53,972 nucleotides of DNA from a virus, in IMG/VR virus record IMGVR_UViG_3300042896_000569, positions 1 to 53,972 of that record. One strand, given 5' to 3'. Made by a program: the position numbers and the translations under genes. Every line of letters begins with the position of its first letter. Position 1 is the stretch's first letter. The notes beneath the pieces are model-generated. The model was not told where the DNA came from, did not search any database, and saw only the letters and a list, made by a program, of their open reading frames with translations. Shown in pieces: positions 36,531 through 44,355 of this stretch.

Positions 36531-38903
36531 TTACTGACTCACACTACTAATATTGTTTTCTTTGGTAATCTTTATAATGTTGTCAGCCCAATTACTAACC
36601 AATGGATTGTGGGTTATAACGAATATCTTTTCAAAATAGTTTTTAATTTTAGTGAAAAATTCACCAACCATTTCCAAGTTCTCGTTTGATATCTTTCCAA
36701 ATACCTCATCCATAACAACAATATTCGGTTTTGGTAAAGAACATATTTTTGTCAATACAGCTCTCAATGCTAATGATGCTATGGTTCTTTCATAACCTGA
36801 CCCAGAGGACATTAATTTCTCAACTTGGGTGTTGTTATCAATCATAACAAATTCAACCTCATTCTTGTCATTTATGTTGATTTCCAATCTAAAATGACAA
36901 CTATCTTCCAATAATCTTTGTAACTCAGAGTTCAACATTGGAATCATTGTTTTCATTATTGTTTTAGATATACCATTCTTTCCAAAGATTTCCAAATAAA
37001 CTTTATAGATTCTTTCTTTTTCAGCTTCAACTTTGATTTTCTCAATCATTTGGATATTTTGTTCAATCTTATCTTTTAAACTTTGAATTTGATAGTTGTT
37101 AGAATCCAATATTCTTTGAACTGATGATTTTTCTCTATCTAGTTCATCTAATCTTAGGTTGGCTTTGATAAGTTGGGTTTCAATCTTGTTGTTTGTGGAT
37201 ATTTTATCCTGTAACAAGTTAAACTTTTCCAACTTATCTTCCAATCCTTTGATTTTCATCAGATAACCCTCAATTGTAAGTTCATATTTTTCTTTGATAA
37301 GTTTGTTTTTCTCATACTCATCAAATTCTTTTTTTAACTGAACATACTTAGCTTCTCTGATTATTAAATCATTCATTAACACCTCATTTTCGGTTTTATG
37401 AATGATAAGTCCTTCAAGTTCAGCAATTTTGTTTTGGGTTATTGAGGCCATCATCAATTCAATACCACAATGTTCACATTTAATTCCACCATCAACTGAA
37501 GATTTTAAACTTTCAATCGATTTAATATTTTGTTCTAATTGGACAATCTTTTTGTAATAATGTTTGTGTTCATCTTTTAACCAGTCGTGTTCTTGTTCCG
37601 AGTAAAACTCTGTTGGTTCAACCACTTTGAGTTCTTTTAATTGTTTTTCAACACTTTGTTTTTGGGTTTTAATCCCGATGATTTCACTTTCAATACGCTC
37701 AGGAACAATATTCGAGATTTCAATATCAATATCCGTATGTTTGGATTTTAGTAATGTATCTCTATATTCTTGTCCTTTGATTATCCTATTTTGAACATCA
37801 ATCAAATTGTTTTGTTGGGTAATGTTTTCCGTTTGTAGTAATTCAATTCTTTCTTTGTATCCATCATTGTCTGATTTCAACTTTTCACTTGAATATACAT
37901 TTGATAACATTGACTTGGAAAACTCTGAATAGATTTCTTTACCAGTGTCTTCCTTCTTTTTAATAAAGTCCAACCCCATAAATCTAGACAATACCTGCCC
38001 TCTTGCTGTGGGTTTAGAGTCAATTAACTCTTCAAGGTTTGTTGCCGTAGTTAAAATTGTCATTAAGAAATCTTCCTTCGTACCAATAGAAGTTTTAATG
38101 AAACTTTCAGTTTCTCTCCTTTGTTCTCCTGTGAAGTTCTGTAATGTTCCATCTGATAACTTCTTAAAGAAATCTAATTCAGTTTTTACATTCCAATCCC
38201 CATCTTTTTTCTTCTTTCTTTCAATATTTCTAACAATAACATATTCATCACCATCAATGATAATTTCACCTTTGACGTGAACTTTATCCTTACTAGAAAA
38301 TCTATTGAAAACTTCTTCAGCTTTTGATGTTTTGGTTGTTTCATTGAAGAATAAGAATAACAATAAATCCACTGTTAAAACCGTTTTCCCACCAAAGTTA
38401 GGGGGATTTGATTCCACCACCGAGATACCATTACACTTATCAAAATCAATCTTTTGATTTTCACCATACGATAAGAAATTGGAGAACTCAATGTTTTTGA
38501 TATACCATCTTTTAAAGGGTGATATCTCACTTTCATTTAATAATAATCTACTATCAACAGCTTTATCCAAATTAAGAATGGATTCTGTTAGATTTGTTAG
38601 ATTTTTGTTTTCCAAGAATGATTTTACCAATACATATTGATAGTTCTTATCCAAGATATTGAATGATACATCAATTGTTTGTGTTGTAACCTCACTAGAT
38701 TTAGTTTTGGTTATTACATTAACATTAGTTGAGTTATACTTCTTTTGGAAGTAATGTCTAACACTCTTTATCTTTTCTTGTGTAAAGTTTTCAGGATAAT
38801 CCTCCCATACAACTTGAATATATGGGTTATCAAATTTGTTAAAATCAATATCTTTAATCATAAAATTGTAATTGTAATCTGGGGGTGGATTGAATAAATC
38901 CAT
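36531..38903 (-). CDS. SbcC/Rad50-like ATPase, gp46 homolog
   Basis: 790 residues. With the SbcD-like partner at 40668-41444 it would form a nuclease complex that processes DNA ends in recombination-dependent replication. Domains: an ABC ATPase head with a Walker A-like SNPPNFGGKTVL at about 165-176 (atypical, usually GxNGxGKS/T), long coiled coils with a CEHC zinc hook near residue 478, a signature-type SGSGYERTIASLALR near 720 and Walker B PNIVVMDEVFG. The first about 130 residues before the head are an unusual extension for this family. Confidence 0.85.
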   Translation of the reverse strand: MDLFNPPPDYNYNFMIKDIDFNKFDNPYIQVVWEDYPENFTQEKIKSVRHYFQKKYNSTNVNVITKTKSSEVTTQTIDVSFNILDKNYQYVLVKSFLENKNLTNLTESILNLDKAVDSRLLLNESEISPFKRWYIKNIEFSNFLSYGENQKIDFDKCNGISVVESNPPNFGGKTVLTVDLLLFLFFNETTKTSKAEEVFNRFSSKDKVHVKGEIIIDGDEYVIVRNIERKKKKDGDWNVKTELDFFKKLSDGTLQNFTGEQRRETESFIKTSIGTKEDFLMTILTTATNLEELIDSKPTARGQVLSRFMGLDFIKKKEDTGKEIYSEFSKSMLSNVYSSEKLKSDNDGYKERIELLQTENITQQNNLIDVQNRIIKGQEYRDTLLKSKHTDIDIEISNIVPERIESEIIGIKTQKQSVEKQLKELKVVEPTEFYSEQEHDWLKDEHKHYYKKIVQLEQNIKSIESLKSSVDGGIKCEHCGIELMMASITQNKIAELEGLIIHKTENEVLMNDLIIREAKYVQLKKEFDEYEKNKLIKEKYELTIEGYLMKIKGLEDKLEKFNLLQDKISTNNKIETQLIKANLRLDELDREKSSVQRILDSNNYQIQSLKDKIEQNIQMIEKIKVEAEKERIYKVYLEIFGKNGISKTIMKTMIPMLNSELQRLLEDSCHFRLEININDKNEVEFVMIDNNTQVEKLMSSGSGYERTIASLALRAVLTKICSLPKPNIVVMDEVFGKISNENLEMVGEFFTKIKNYFEKIFVITHNPLVSNWADNIIKITKENNISSVSQ

Positions 38904-38910
38904 AGGGATG

Positions 38911-39162
38911 TTACTGGTTTTCTTCTGTGGTTGGTACTTCTATTTCACTTGGGTCAACAATAGAGAAATTCAAATCTTGTCCACCTAAAGAGATTTTCAT
39001 TTCATTTTCTAATTGTTCGTTTTCTGTAAGTTTTGCCTGGTATTCTTTCAATTTTTGTTCCAACAATTCAGTGTATTGTTTTTGGAACTTTTTCTTTTCT
39101 GCAGCAATTCTTTCGTTTCTTTTTGCAATCTTTCTGTTGTGTTCTTTTTTTGCCTTTCCCAT
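38911..39162 (-). CDS. Small coiled-coil protein (83 aa)
   Basis: Starts MGKAKKEHNRKIAKRNERIA and is a basic coiled coil to about residue 56, then an acidic end (VDPSEIEVPTTEENQ). No family recognised. Lies 7 nt from the SbcC start, so it is co-transcribed and possibly co-functional. Confidence 0.52.
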   Translation of the reverse strand: MGKAKKEHNRKIAKRNERIAAEKKKFQKQYTELLEQKLKEYQAKLTENEQLENEMKISLGGQDLNFSIVDPSEIEVPTTEENQ

Positions 39163-39166
39163 TTTG

Positions 39167-39373
39167 TTATTGATTTAATTTGTAAATTGTAAAATTACCA
39201 TAAATGTCCAATCGTTTGAGAACATTAGTGATATTATCGTCAACATTATAAAATTCATTATAATTTGTTGTTGTTATTTCTGTCCTTCCATCAGGTTTTT
39301 CACTAACTGAAACAATCTTATCAGGATTGACGAAAACTGAACCTTTTTCTAATTTAAACTCTACTAACTTCAT
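39167..39373 (-). CDS. Hypothetical small beta-rich protein (68 aa)
   Basis: Starts MKLVEFKLEKGSVFVNPDKI, with IVSVSEKPDGRTEITTTNYN following. The pattern recalls FlbD-like small proteins (F/Y-V-N-P-D-x-I...E...P-D-x-x-T), weakly. No assignment. Confidence 0.5.
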   Translation of the reverse strand: MKLVEFKLEKGSVFVNPDKIVSVSEKPDGRTEITTTNYNEFYNVDDNITNVLKRLDIYGNFTIYKLNQ

Positions 39374-39388
39374 TTTAATTTTTTTTAA

Positions 39389-39742
39389 TTATTTAGATGG
39401 TCTATTTTCCTCAAAATATTCAACGATTGCATTGATTGCCCATACAGCACCTGATGATAAAATAGCATCAAAGAACCAAGAACCCCAAATAGGAACTCCA
39501 AACAATATATGAACAGGTGAGAATATTACCAATGATAAAAACCATCCTCCGTGAAAACTGAAACACATTGGACAAGATAAAATACCATCAATGAAGTGGA
39601 AAAAGAATTGGAATGGTTGATACGGATTATTTCCAAGATTCTTGAAGAAATCTCTAAGTCCTTGGAATATACTTCCATAAACCATAATGTTCATTAATCC
39701 GTAAGATAGGATAAACCAAGTAATTAATTGTACTGAAATCAT
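39389..39742 (-). CDS. Small membrane protein, DUF1360-like
   Basis: 117 residues, start MISVQLITWFILSYGLMNI at 39742 chosen because it overlaps the stop of the next gene by 4 nt (ATGA). Four hydrophobic segments, with SCPMCFSFHGGWFLSLVIF in the centre and ASSGAVWAINAI-type residues near the end. The CPMC with a Trp-flanked helix resembles DUF1360-like membrane proteins. Function unknown. Confidence 0.58.
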   Translation of the reverse strand: MISVQLITWFILSYGLMNIMVYGSIFQGLRDFFKNLGNNPYQPFQFFFHFIDGILSCPMCFSFHGGWFLSLVIFSPVHILFGVPIWGSWFFDAILSSGAVWAINAIVEYFEENRPSK

Positions 39743-40038
39743 AATTTGAAATAATTGTTTTCTTTTATTGCACAAAGTCCCTCATTCAACATTTCACATA
39801 TCTGTTTCAGTTCTTCAACCTTGAAGTCATCCAAACAAAACCATTCTCTTTCAATATTATGTTTTTTGAACCTGAAATGTAATGCTTTTTCGAGTTGTGT
39901 GGGGTACTTTGTCTCGTATTCAAGTATAGTAATTAAATTTGGCGAGTTCAACTCTTTAACCCTATCTTTTACATTTCTTTTTGTGTAACCTATTTTAACT
40001 TGATTTGCGTTGTCTTTGATGAAGTAAATAAATCCCAC
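39739..40038 (-). CDS. GIY-YIG-type nuclease domain protein (T5orf172/Mug113-like), GTG start
   Basis: 99 residues. GFIYFIKDNANQVKIGYTKR at 2-21 followed by VKDRVKELNSPNLITILEYE, and RFKKHNIEREWFCLDDFKV near residue 53. This is the compact GIY-YIG fold of the T5orf172/Mug113 family, a second mobile-type endonuclease in the window. The start is GTG at 40038-40036, and it is buried in the 8-bp stem 40033-40064. Confidence 0.75.
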   Translation of the reverse strand: MGFIYFIKDNANQVKIGYTKRNVKDRVKELNSPNLITILEYETKYPTQLEKALHFRFKKHNIEREWFCLDDFKVEELKQICEMLNEGLCAIKENNYFKL

Positions 40039-40064
40039 TACTTTTTTATATTAAAATAGTGGGA
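40033..40064 (-). promoter_or_regulatory. Hairpin with the GTG start in its stem
   Basis: 8-bp stem TCCCACTA / TAGTGGGA around a 16-nt loop. In the mRNA the 3' arm is UAGUGGGA, containing the GUG start. A U-rich stretch (UUUAUUUAC) follows. It lies 12 nt beyond the stop of the gene upstream. Confidence 0.55.
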
Positions 40065-40075
40065 CTAATAAAAAA

Positions 40076-40696
40076 TTAAAGATTTTGACTGAGGTTTGAC
40101 CCTTTCATATATATGGCACCAGTGTTTGATACCAATTTCTCTAATTGTTCAATCTTATTGTTGAGTTCTGTAATTGTTTTGTCTTTATCCCCCATTTCCC
40201 TTCTCAGTTTCATCAAGGTTTCTTGTAACATCCCCATCTTTTCATTTGGTTTATCAATCTCCTTAACTACTTCAACTTCTTTTATAACCTCAATTGGAAT
40301 TTCAATTATCTTTTCAATAATTTGAGTGTCACCTGATATGTAAATAGGTATTTCTTTTATTACCTCAACTATCTTTTCGATTGGGACTTCCTTCTCGACA
40401 TAGACTGTGTTAATGACCTCCTTTTCAACCTCTTTAATAACTTCGATTGGGACTTCTCTAATTGTCTCTTTCTCGATATATTTAACAACCTCAATAGGAA
40501 CTTCTTTTTCAACATATTCTATTATTTTTTCAGGTTCACTTGTATTTCCAATCAATCCATATCTTTCAATATCATATCCCCTCTTAAAACATTTCTGGAA
40601 GAACTTATCAACATCTTCAATATTATTTAACTTACAATAATCAGTTAAATCTTTTTGGTTTTGTTTATTAAGCGTTAAGTAATTTTTCTTTTCCAT
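40076..40696 (-). CDS. PIEV-repeat coiled-coil protein (206 aa)
   Basis: Start MEKKNYLTLNKQNQKDLTDY at 40696; a longer frame exists. Residues about 60-150 consist of degenerate VEKEVPIEVIKE-type repeats (for example IEYVEKEVPIEVVKYIEKET, then VPIEVIKEVEKE), a low-complexity beta/coil structure found in Bacteroidota phage and surface proteins. A C-terminal coiled coil follows (MGMLQETLMKLRREMGDKDK). Function unknown. Its first codons overlap the SbcD-like stop region by 29 nt. Confidence 0.6.
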   Translation of the reverse strand: MEKKNYLTLNKQNQKDLTDYCKLNNIEDVDKFFQKCFKRGYDIERYGLIGNTSEPEKIIEYVEKEVPIEVVKYIEKETIREVPIEVIKEVEKEVINTVYVEKEVPIEKIVEVIKEIPIYISGDTQIIEKIIEIPIEVIKEVEVVKEIDKPNEKMGMLQETLMKLRREMGDKDKTITELNNKIEQLEKLVSNTGAIYMKGSNLSQNL

Positions 40697-41444
40697 CAAT
40701 AATATCTTCAAATGAGTTCATCTCAAACTTAAGGAATGGTCGAGGATTATTCAAGTCAACAAATGAATAATCATCTTTAATAACATCATATATTCCAAAT
40801 CCGTGTTTCCGTAAAGATTCCCCAAAGTTTTGTTGGATTGTTGAGCCTACTTGGATTATTGGTGTTTTATCCAAATAAATCGTTTGTCTGGCATGTATAT
40901 CACCACATAGAACAATATCACATCCTTCAAACTTACTGACCTCATATCCTGTCTCAAACTTATATCCAATATCTGTGTATAAACCAACAATAGGTCCGTG
41001 AAATAACCCAATCTTTAATCTGTCTGACTTCTCTATAACTGGTGGAATGTTATGTTCAAATAATGAATAAACAACCCAATCTATATTTTCGTCTTGATAT
41101 ACACCTCTATCCTTATAATAAACAATATTGTCATTGTCCATTGATTGGATGATGGGGGTTAATGTGTCTAATCGTGATAAGTTGTTCTCCAACATATCGT
41201 GGTTACCAACAATAACAATTGTTTTGGCAATCTTTGAACATTCATCTAATACCCACCTTACCATTTCAATAAGTTCAGGGCTGACTTGATTTTTACTATG
41301 TACTAGGTCGCCTGTAAATACGACTCTATCAGGTTGTATTTCCTTGAATTGGTTAAACATATCCGTAAGGATTGTTTTATATAGGTCGTGGTCTTTAATT
41401 AATCTCAAATGCAAATCTGAGAAATGAACCAATTTTTTAATCAT
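40668..41444 (-). CDS. SbcD/Mre11-like metallophosphoesterase, gp47 homolog
   Basis: 258 residues. Metal-binding motifs: FSDLHLRLIKDH with Asp9-Leu-His at the N-terminus, FTGDLVHSKNQ, IVGNHDML and DIHARQ near the end. That is the DxH/GDxxH-type/GNHD set of the calcineurin superfamily. With the SbcC-like ATPase it would form an end-processing nuclease (T4 gp46/gp47). It lacks a long C-terminal tail, as phage versions often do. Overlaps the next gene by 8 nt. Confidence 0.9.
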   Translation of the reverse strand: MIKKLVHFSDLHLRLIKDHDLYKTILTDMFNQFKEIQPDRVVFTGDLVHSKNQVSPELIEMVRWVLDECSKIAKTIVIVGNHDMLENNLSRLDTLTPIIQSMDNDNIVYYKDRGVYQDENIDWVVYSLFEHNIPPVIEKSDRLKIGLFHGPIVGLYTDIGYKFETGYEVSKFEGCDIVLCGDIHARQTIYLDKTPIIQVGSTIQQNFGESLRKHGFGIYDVIKDDYSFVDLNNPRPFLKFEMNSFEDIIDGKEKLLNA

Positions 41445-41640
41445 AATTTTTAATTCGTTTTAATAAATGTTCGTCAGATTGGTAATTAACGGACATAACA
41501 TCATCACCAACAAAGGCATCAACTTTTCCCAACTCATATGCTCTTATTAACATTGGGTCTTTGAATTCCCTTGTTTCACCTTTCAACTCGTCAGAGAAAC
41601 CAATCATATAAGTTTCCAATAATATCTTGTTATCTATCAT
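41437..41640 (-). CDS. Hypothetical protein (67 aa)
   Basis: Starts MIDNKILLETYMIGFSDELK; predicted two helices with an acidic segment. No recognised family. It overlaps the SbcD-like start and the next gene, so it is coupled within the replication/recombination operon. Confidence 0.5.
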   Translation of the reverse strand: MIDNKILLETYMIGFSDELKGETREFKDPMLIRAYELGKVDAFVGDDVMSVNYQSDEHLLKRIKNYD

Positions 41641-41867
41641 TTATCAAATAATTCGAAGTCGGGATTAACGTGTCCACAATCATCACAACGATAAGTTGGG
41701 AATGGTACTAAGGTATCTTCAAAACTACCTGTTAACATTTTAGAAACTTTTTTGATTAGAACTACTTCTTTAAAGTATTTTGACCCACACTCCTCACAGG
41801 TAATAGTTGGTTGTTCTTTAAGGTCAATTTTTGGTAGGTTTTGTTCTGTATTAATTAGGTTATCCAT
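41637..41867 (-). CDS. Small zinc-ribbon protein (76 aa)
   Basis: Two CxxC pairs, CEECGSKYF at about 24-32 and CDDCGHVNPD at about 61-70, with a beta-rich segment between; a typical zinc-ribbon layout. Related small phage proteins lie next to recombination or primase genes; nucleic-acid or polymerase binding is likely. Overlaps the next gene by 4 nt. Confidence 0.65.
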   Translation of the reverse strand: MDNLINTEQNLPKIDLKEQPTITCEECGSKYFKEVVLIKKVSKMLTGSFEDTLVPFPTYRCDDCGHVNPDFELFDK

Positions 41868-41868
41868 A

Positions 41869-42141
41869 TTATTCTACAATTATATTAAAATCTTCATTAT
41901 CAATTTTATCCCATTCGGTATCTTGGTTATTAAGTTCTTCCATCAAACTTTCATAAACATTACCATCCATAGGTTTCATATCCCAACCATTTTCCAAAAT
42001 ATAAGCTTGGATTTGGTCTTCATCCATACCATCCAATTCAGGATAATCTGTAATGTTAATAACCAATGGTTTTTTTCTAAGGTAAGTTGTAAAAGATTCA
42101 TAAACTGAAACTTCAACTGATTCTAATTTTTGGTTTTCCAT
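41869..42141 (-). CDS. Hypothetical acidic protein (90 aa)
   Basis: Starts MENQKLESVEVSVYESFTTY and is acidic throughout (GMDEDQIQAYILENGWDMKP). No family recognised. Part of the 40-44 kb replication operon. Confidence 0.5.
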   Translation of the reverse strand: MENQKLESVEVSVYESFTTYLRKKPLVINITDYPELDGMDEDQIQAYILENGWDMKPMDGNVYESLMEELNNQDTEWDKIDNEDFNIIVE

Positions 42142-42144
42142 TTT

Positions 42145-42330
42145 TTAATTGTTGTTTTTGTAAATTAATTTATATGTCTCAGGTTCAACACCTATAATTT
42201 CCCTATCAGAGACAAACTTCACACCATTATAAATAAATGTGTATTTCTTTTTTAATTTTTTGAGCACCATTTTCAAGTCATCGAGATATTCCTTCTCCCT
42301 TTCAATTAATACTTCGTTTTCCAATTCCAT
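42145..42330 (-). CDS. Hypothetical protein (61 aa)
   Basis: Starts MELENEVLIEREKEYLDDLK, a charged helix followed by a short beta part (KYTFIYNGVKFVSDREIIGV). No family recognised. Six bases separate it from the nuclease gene. Confidence 0.5.
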   Translation of the reverse strand: MELENEVLIEREKEYLDDLKMVLKKLKKKYTFIYNGVKFVSDREIIGVEPETYKLIYKNNN

Positions 42331-42336
42331 TTTGTT

Positions 42337-43182
42337 TTAAAAGATTTTCAAATTCATTACCTGATTAATAACCGATGTTGGTATTCTAAATTCTTCAAAT
42401 GTCCCATCGTCTTTCAATAATACTATAATTGCCCCAAATAGTCCAATATTTTCATACTTACTTCCTTTCAACATTTTAAATAATAATCTTAAATATAGTG
42501 GAAGTTGGATATAGTAGTGTCCCAAAGCATTGTTTGGTAACTTATTGAAGGGATACTTCATTGGTTTGGTAAATTGATTAGATTCAAAGTTTTTTGGTTT
42601 GTTAGTTTTATAATCACCACAGAAAATACCTATTTGGTTTTTTTCTTTATTTTCAATTAACCACATTTGGTCGGGTTGTCCAACATATTGTAATTCGTTA
42701 TCACCTAATACCATTTCAGTATCTAGTAAAACCGCACCTCTTTCTTTCATTAATTCCAAATAATTACCACCAGCACTAACCATTCTATCACTCTTCAATA
42801 TTTGTTCAAAATCACAATCAAATATGGGTTGTCTAACTTCTTTTTCGATATCAAACATTTCCAATGATTTTTGTTCCAACAAATAGTGGGTTCTACTCCC
42901 CAAGTTAGTAGAATATGTACCAGCATCAGCCCATTCTTTTAATAATTTTTGTTGTTCTTCAACATCACCTTTGGCCTTTTTTAATGCAATTTCTTCAGCT
43001 GGAAACTCATCGTAATATTTTTTAATAATCTTTGATACGGAATACCAATCATCTTTCAGTTTTCCATTGATATCCAACATTGTATATTTATGAGCTTCTT
43101 CCTCAAATGTAAGTTGTAGTTCTTTTTGTCTATTCCCCACTATTTCCAATATCTCATCTCTTACTTTATATAAATCTGTCAT
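42337..43182 (-). CDS. PD-(D/E)XK nuclease (RecB-like)
   Basis: 281 residues. The catalytic core shows His99 in LGSRTHYLLE, Glu156 after LLDTEMVLG, Asp171 in YVGQPDQMW, and Asp190/Lys192 in GDYKTN, which form the metal-binding site of PD-(D/E)XK nucleases, with Gln226 in YYIQLPLYLRLL as the QhxxY-type motif. Probably a single-strand DNA exonuclease in recombination or repair, in the operon with SbcC/SbcD-like genes and the primase. It lacks a helicase domain. Confidence 0.82.
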   Translation of the reverse strand: MTDLYKVRDEILEIVGNRQKELQLTFEEEAHKYTMLDINGKLKDDWYSVSKIIKKYYDEFPAEEIALKKAKGDVEEQQKLLKEWADAGTYSTNLGSRTHYLLEQKSLEMFDIEKEVRQPIFDCDFEQILKSDRMVSAGGNYLELMKERGAVLLDTEMVLGDNELQYVGQPDQMWLIENKEKNQIGIFCGDYKTNKPKNFESNQFTKPMKYPFNKLPNNALGHYYIQLPLYLRLLFKMLKGSKYENIGLFGAIIVLLKDDGTFEEFRIPTSVINQVMNLKIF

Positions 43183-44081
43183 CTTATTGTTATGTAATAT
43201 TCATTTATGTTTCCCCTCAAATCAGCGATGTCCTTATCAAGTGGTAATTTTACAATCTTTATTCTTCCATATAATTCACCACCATTTAACTCGTGGTATA
43301 AACTTACCGCATTATCATAGGCATCACCATCCAATGCAATTGTTATATTTCTTTTGGCTTTCTCGTACAAGATATTAAATAATAACGAACTCATATGTTT
43401 CCCCAACATTGGTATACTATTTGGTATAAAGATAGAATCAAATACTCCCTCAACCAAGGTAATATCTTTTTCCCAATCTATCAAACTCTCAAAGAATATG
43501 ATTTTATCTTTTTCCGATTCAGGATTCTTATATTTAGCTTTTGTATGTAAATCCCAACTTCTCGCAATATAATAATTTAATTCATTTTTATTATCATATG
43601 ATGGTATTATAATTCTACCTGCGTGACTACCATTATCACAAAATCCAATACCATATCTTTCAATAATTTCATCAGTAATACCTCTATTCATTAGATAGTT
43701 GTAGGCTTGTCTCCTTACAGGATAGATACTTGAAACTTCGTTGAACTTCTTGAAGTGTTCAGGTAATTTTAGTTTTTCAACTTTCTTTCTTTGTAATGGT
43801 TTGTTTTCTTCTGGAGCTAATATGGAATATGTTTTATAATGTGACTTTTTACCATATTTTTTTATTAACTTTCCAAGTGACCCGTGCATATTGTCCGTAT
43901 CACCACAACTCCAACAATGAAATAGATGTTTGAAATAATTAATCTCCAAATTACCCTTATTTTTACCTTCATCACAATTAGGGCAATTGTATGAAACTTG
44001 ACATTTGGACTCGTAATGTTGTTTTTCCTTTCCAAATATGTCATTGAGTAAATCTACTATTATTTCATTGTCGTCAGCCAT
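43179..44081 (-). CDS. DnaG-like primase (gp61-type)
   Basis: 300 residues from ATG at 44081; a GTG at 44090 gives a slightly longer version. A zinc-binding domain with Cys33/36 and Cys56/59 (YNCPNCDEGKNKGN and HCWSCGDTDN) is followed by a Toprim domain: Glu211 in LVEGVFDSI and Asp251/Asp253 in ALDGDAYD. These residues bind the metal needed to make RNA primers on lagging-strand templates. No helicase domain is fused, as in T4 gp61. It begins the divergent point with the structural genes. Confidence 0.9.
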   Translation of the reverse strand: MADDNEIIVDLLNDIFGKEKQHYESKCQVSYNCPNCDEGKNKGNLEINYFKHLFHCWSCGDTDNMHGSLGKLIKKYGKKSHYKTYSILAPEENKPLQRKKVEKLKLPEHFKKFNEVSSIYPVRRQAYNYLMNRGITDEIIERYGIGFCDNGSHAGRIIIPSYDNKNELNYYIARSWDLHTKAKYKNPESEKDKIIFFESLIDWEKDITLVEGVFDSIFIPNSIPMLGKHMSSLLFNILYEKAKRNITIALDGDAYDNAVSLYHELNGGELYGRIKIVKLPLDKDIADLRGNINEYYITIR

Positions 44082-44134
44082 AATATTCACAAAGTTTTAC
44101 TACCTAATATATTTATAAAAAACAATTTTGTCAA
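44082..44134. promoter_or_regulatory. Divergent promoter region between replication and virion genes
   Basis: 53 bp between the primase and first virion gene. A plus-strand TATTTAT at 44110-44116 ends 18 nt before the ATG at 44135. For the minus strand a CACAAAGTTTTAC-type (plus-strand) region resembles the -7 box with one mismatch and no clear -33 box. Confidence 0.45.
44110..44116 (+). promoter_or_regulatory. TATTTAT element of the first virion gene
   Basis: Plus strand CTAATATATTTATAAAAAA, 18 nt before the ATG at 44135; leading candidate promoter for the virion cluster. Confidence 0.45.
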
Positions 44135-44350
44135 ATGCCAACAACGATAACAATAAATGGAGTAACTGGGGCTACACCCTTCGACATTTATTTATGTGAT
44201 GACCCCCTTACAACTTGTGTATATGTTTCAACCATAACTGGTGGAACATATTCTTTTGATGTCCCATTCATTTTGGATGGTCAATTATCATATAATCTTA
44301 AGGTTGTTGACGATAATAATTGTGAAATAATCTCCAATTTAGTAGTATAA
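44135..44350 (+). CDS. Small virion-like protein (71 aa)
   Basis: Starts MPTTITINGVTGATPFDIYL and has CDDPLTTCVYV in the middle, then a beta strand with SYNLKVVDDNN. It is beta-rich and cysteine-bearing. The pattern P-F-D-I-Y-L-C-D...C-V recurs in 46358-46657 (P-Y-T-V-Y-I-C-D...C-V), so they are paralogs. Probably a small structural protein of the virion; first gene of the plus-strand cluster. Confidence 0.5.
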   Translation: MPTTITINGVTGATPFDIYLCDDPLTTCVYVSTITGGTYSFDVPFILDGQLSYNLKVVDDNNCEIISNLVV

Positions 44351-44355
44351 TAATA

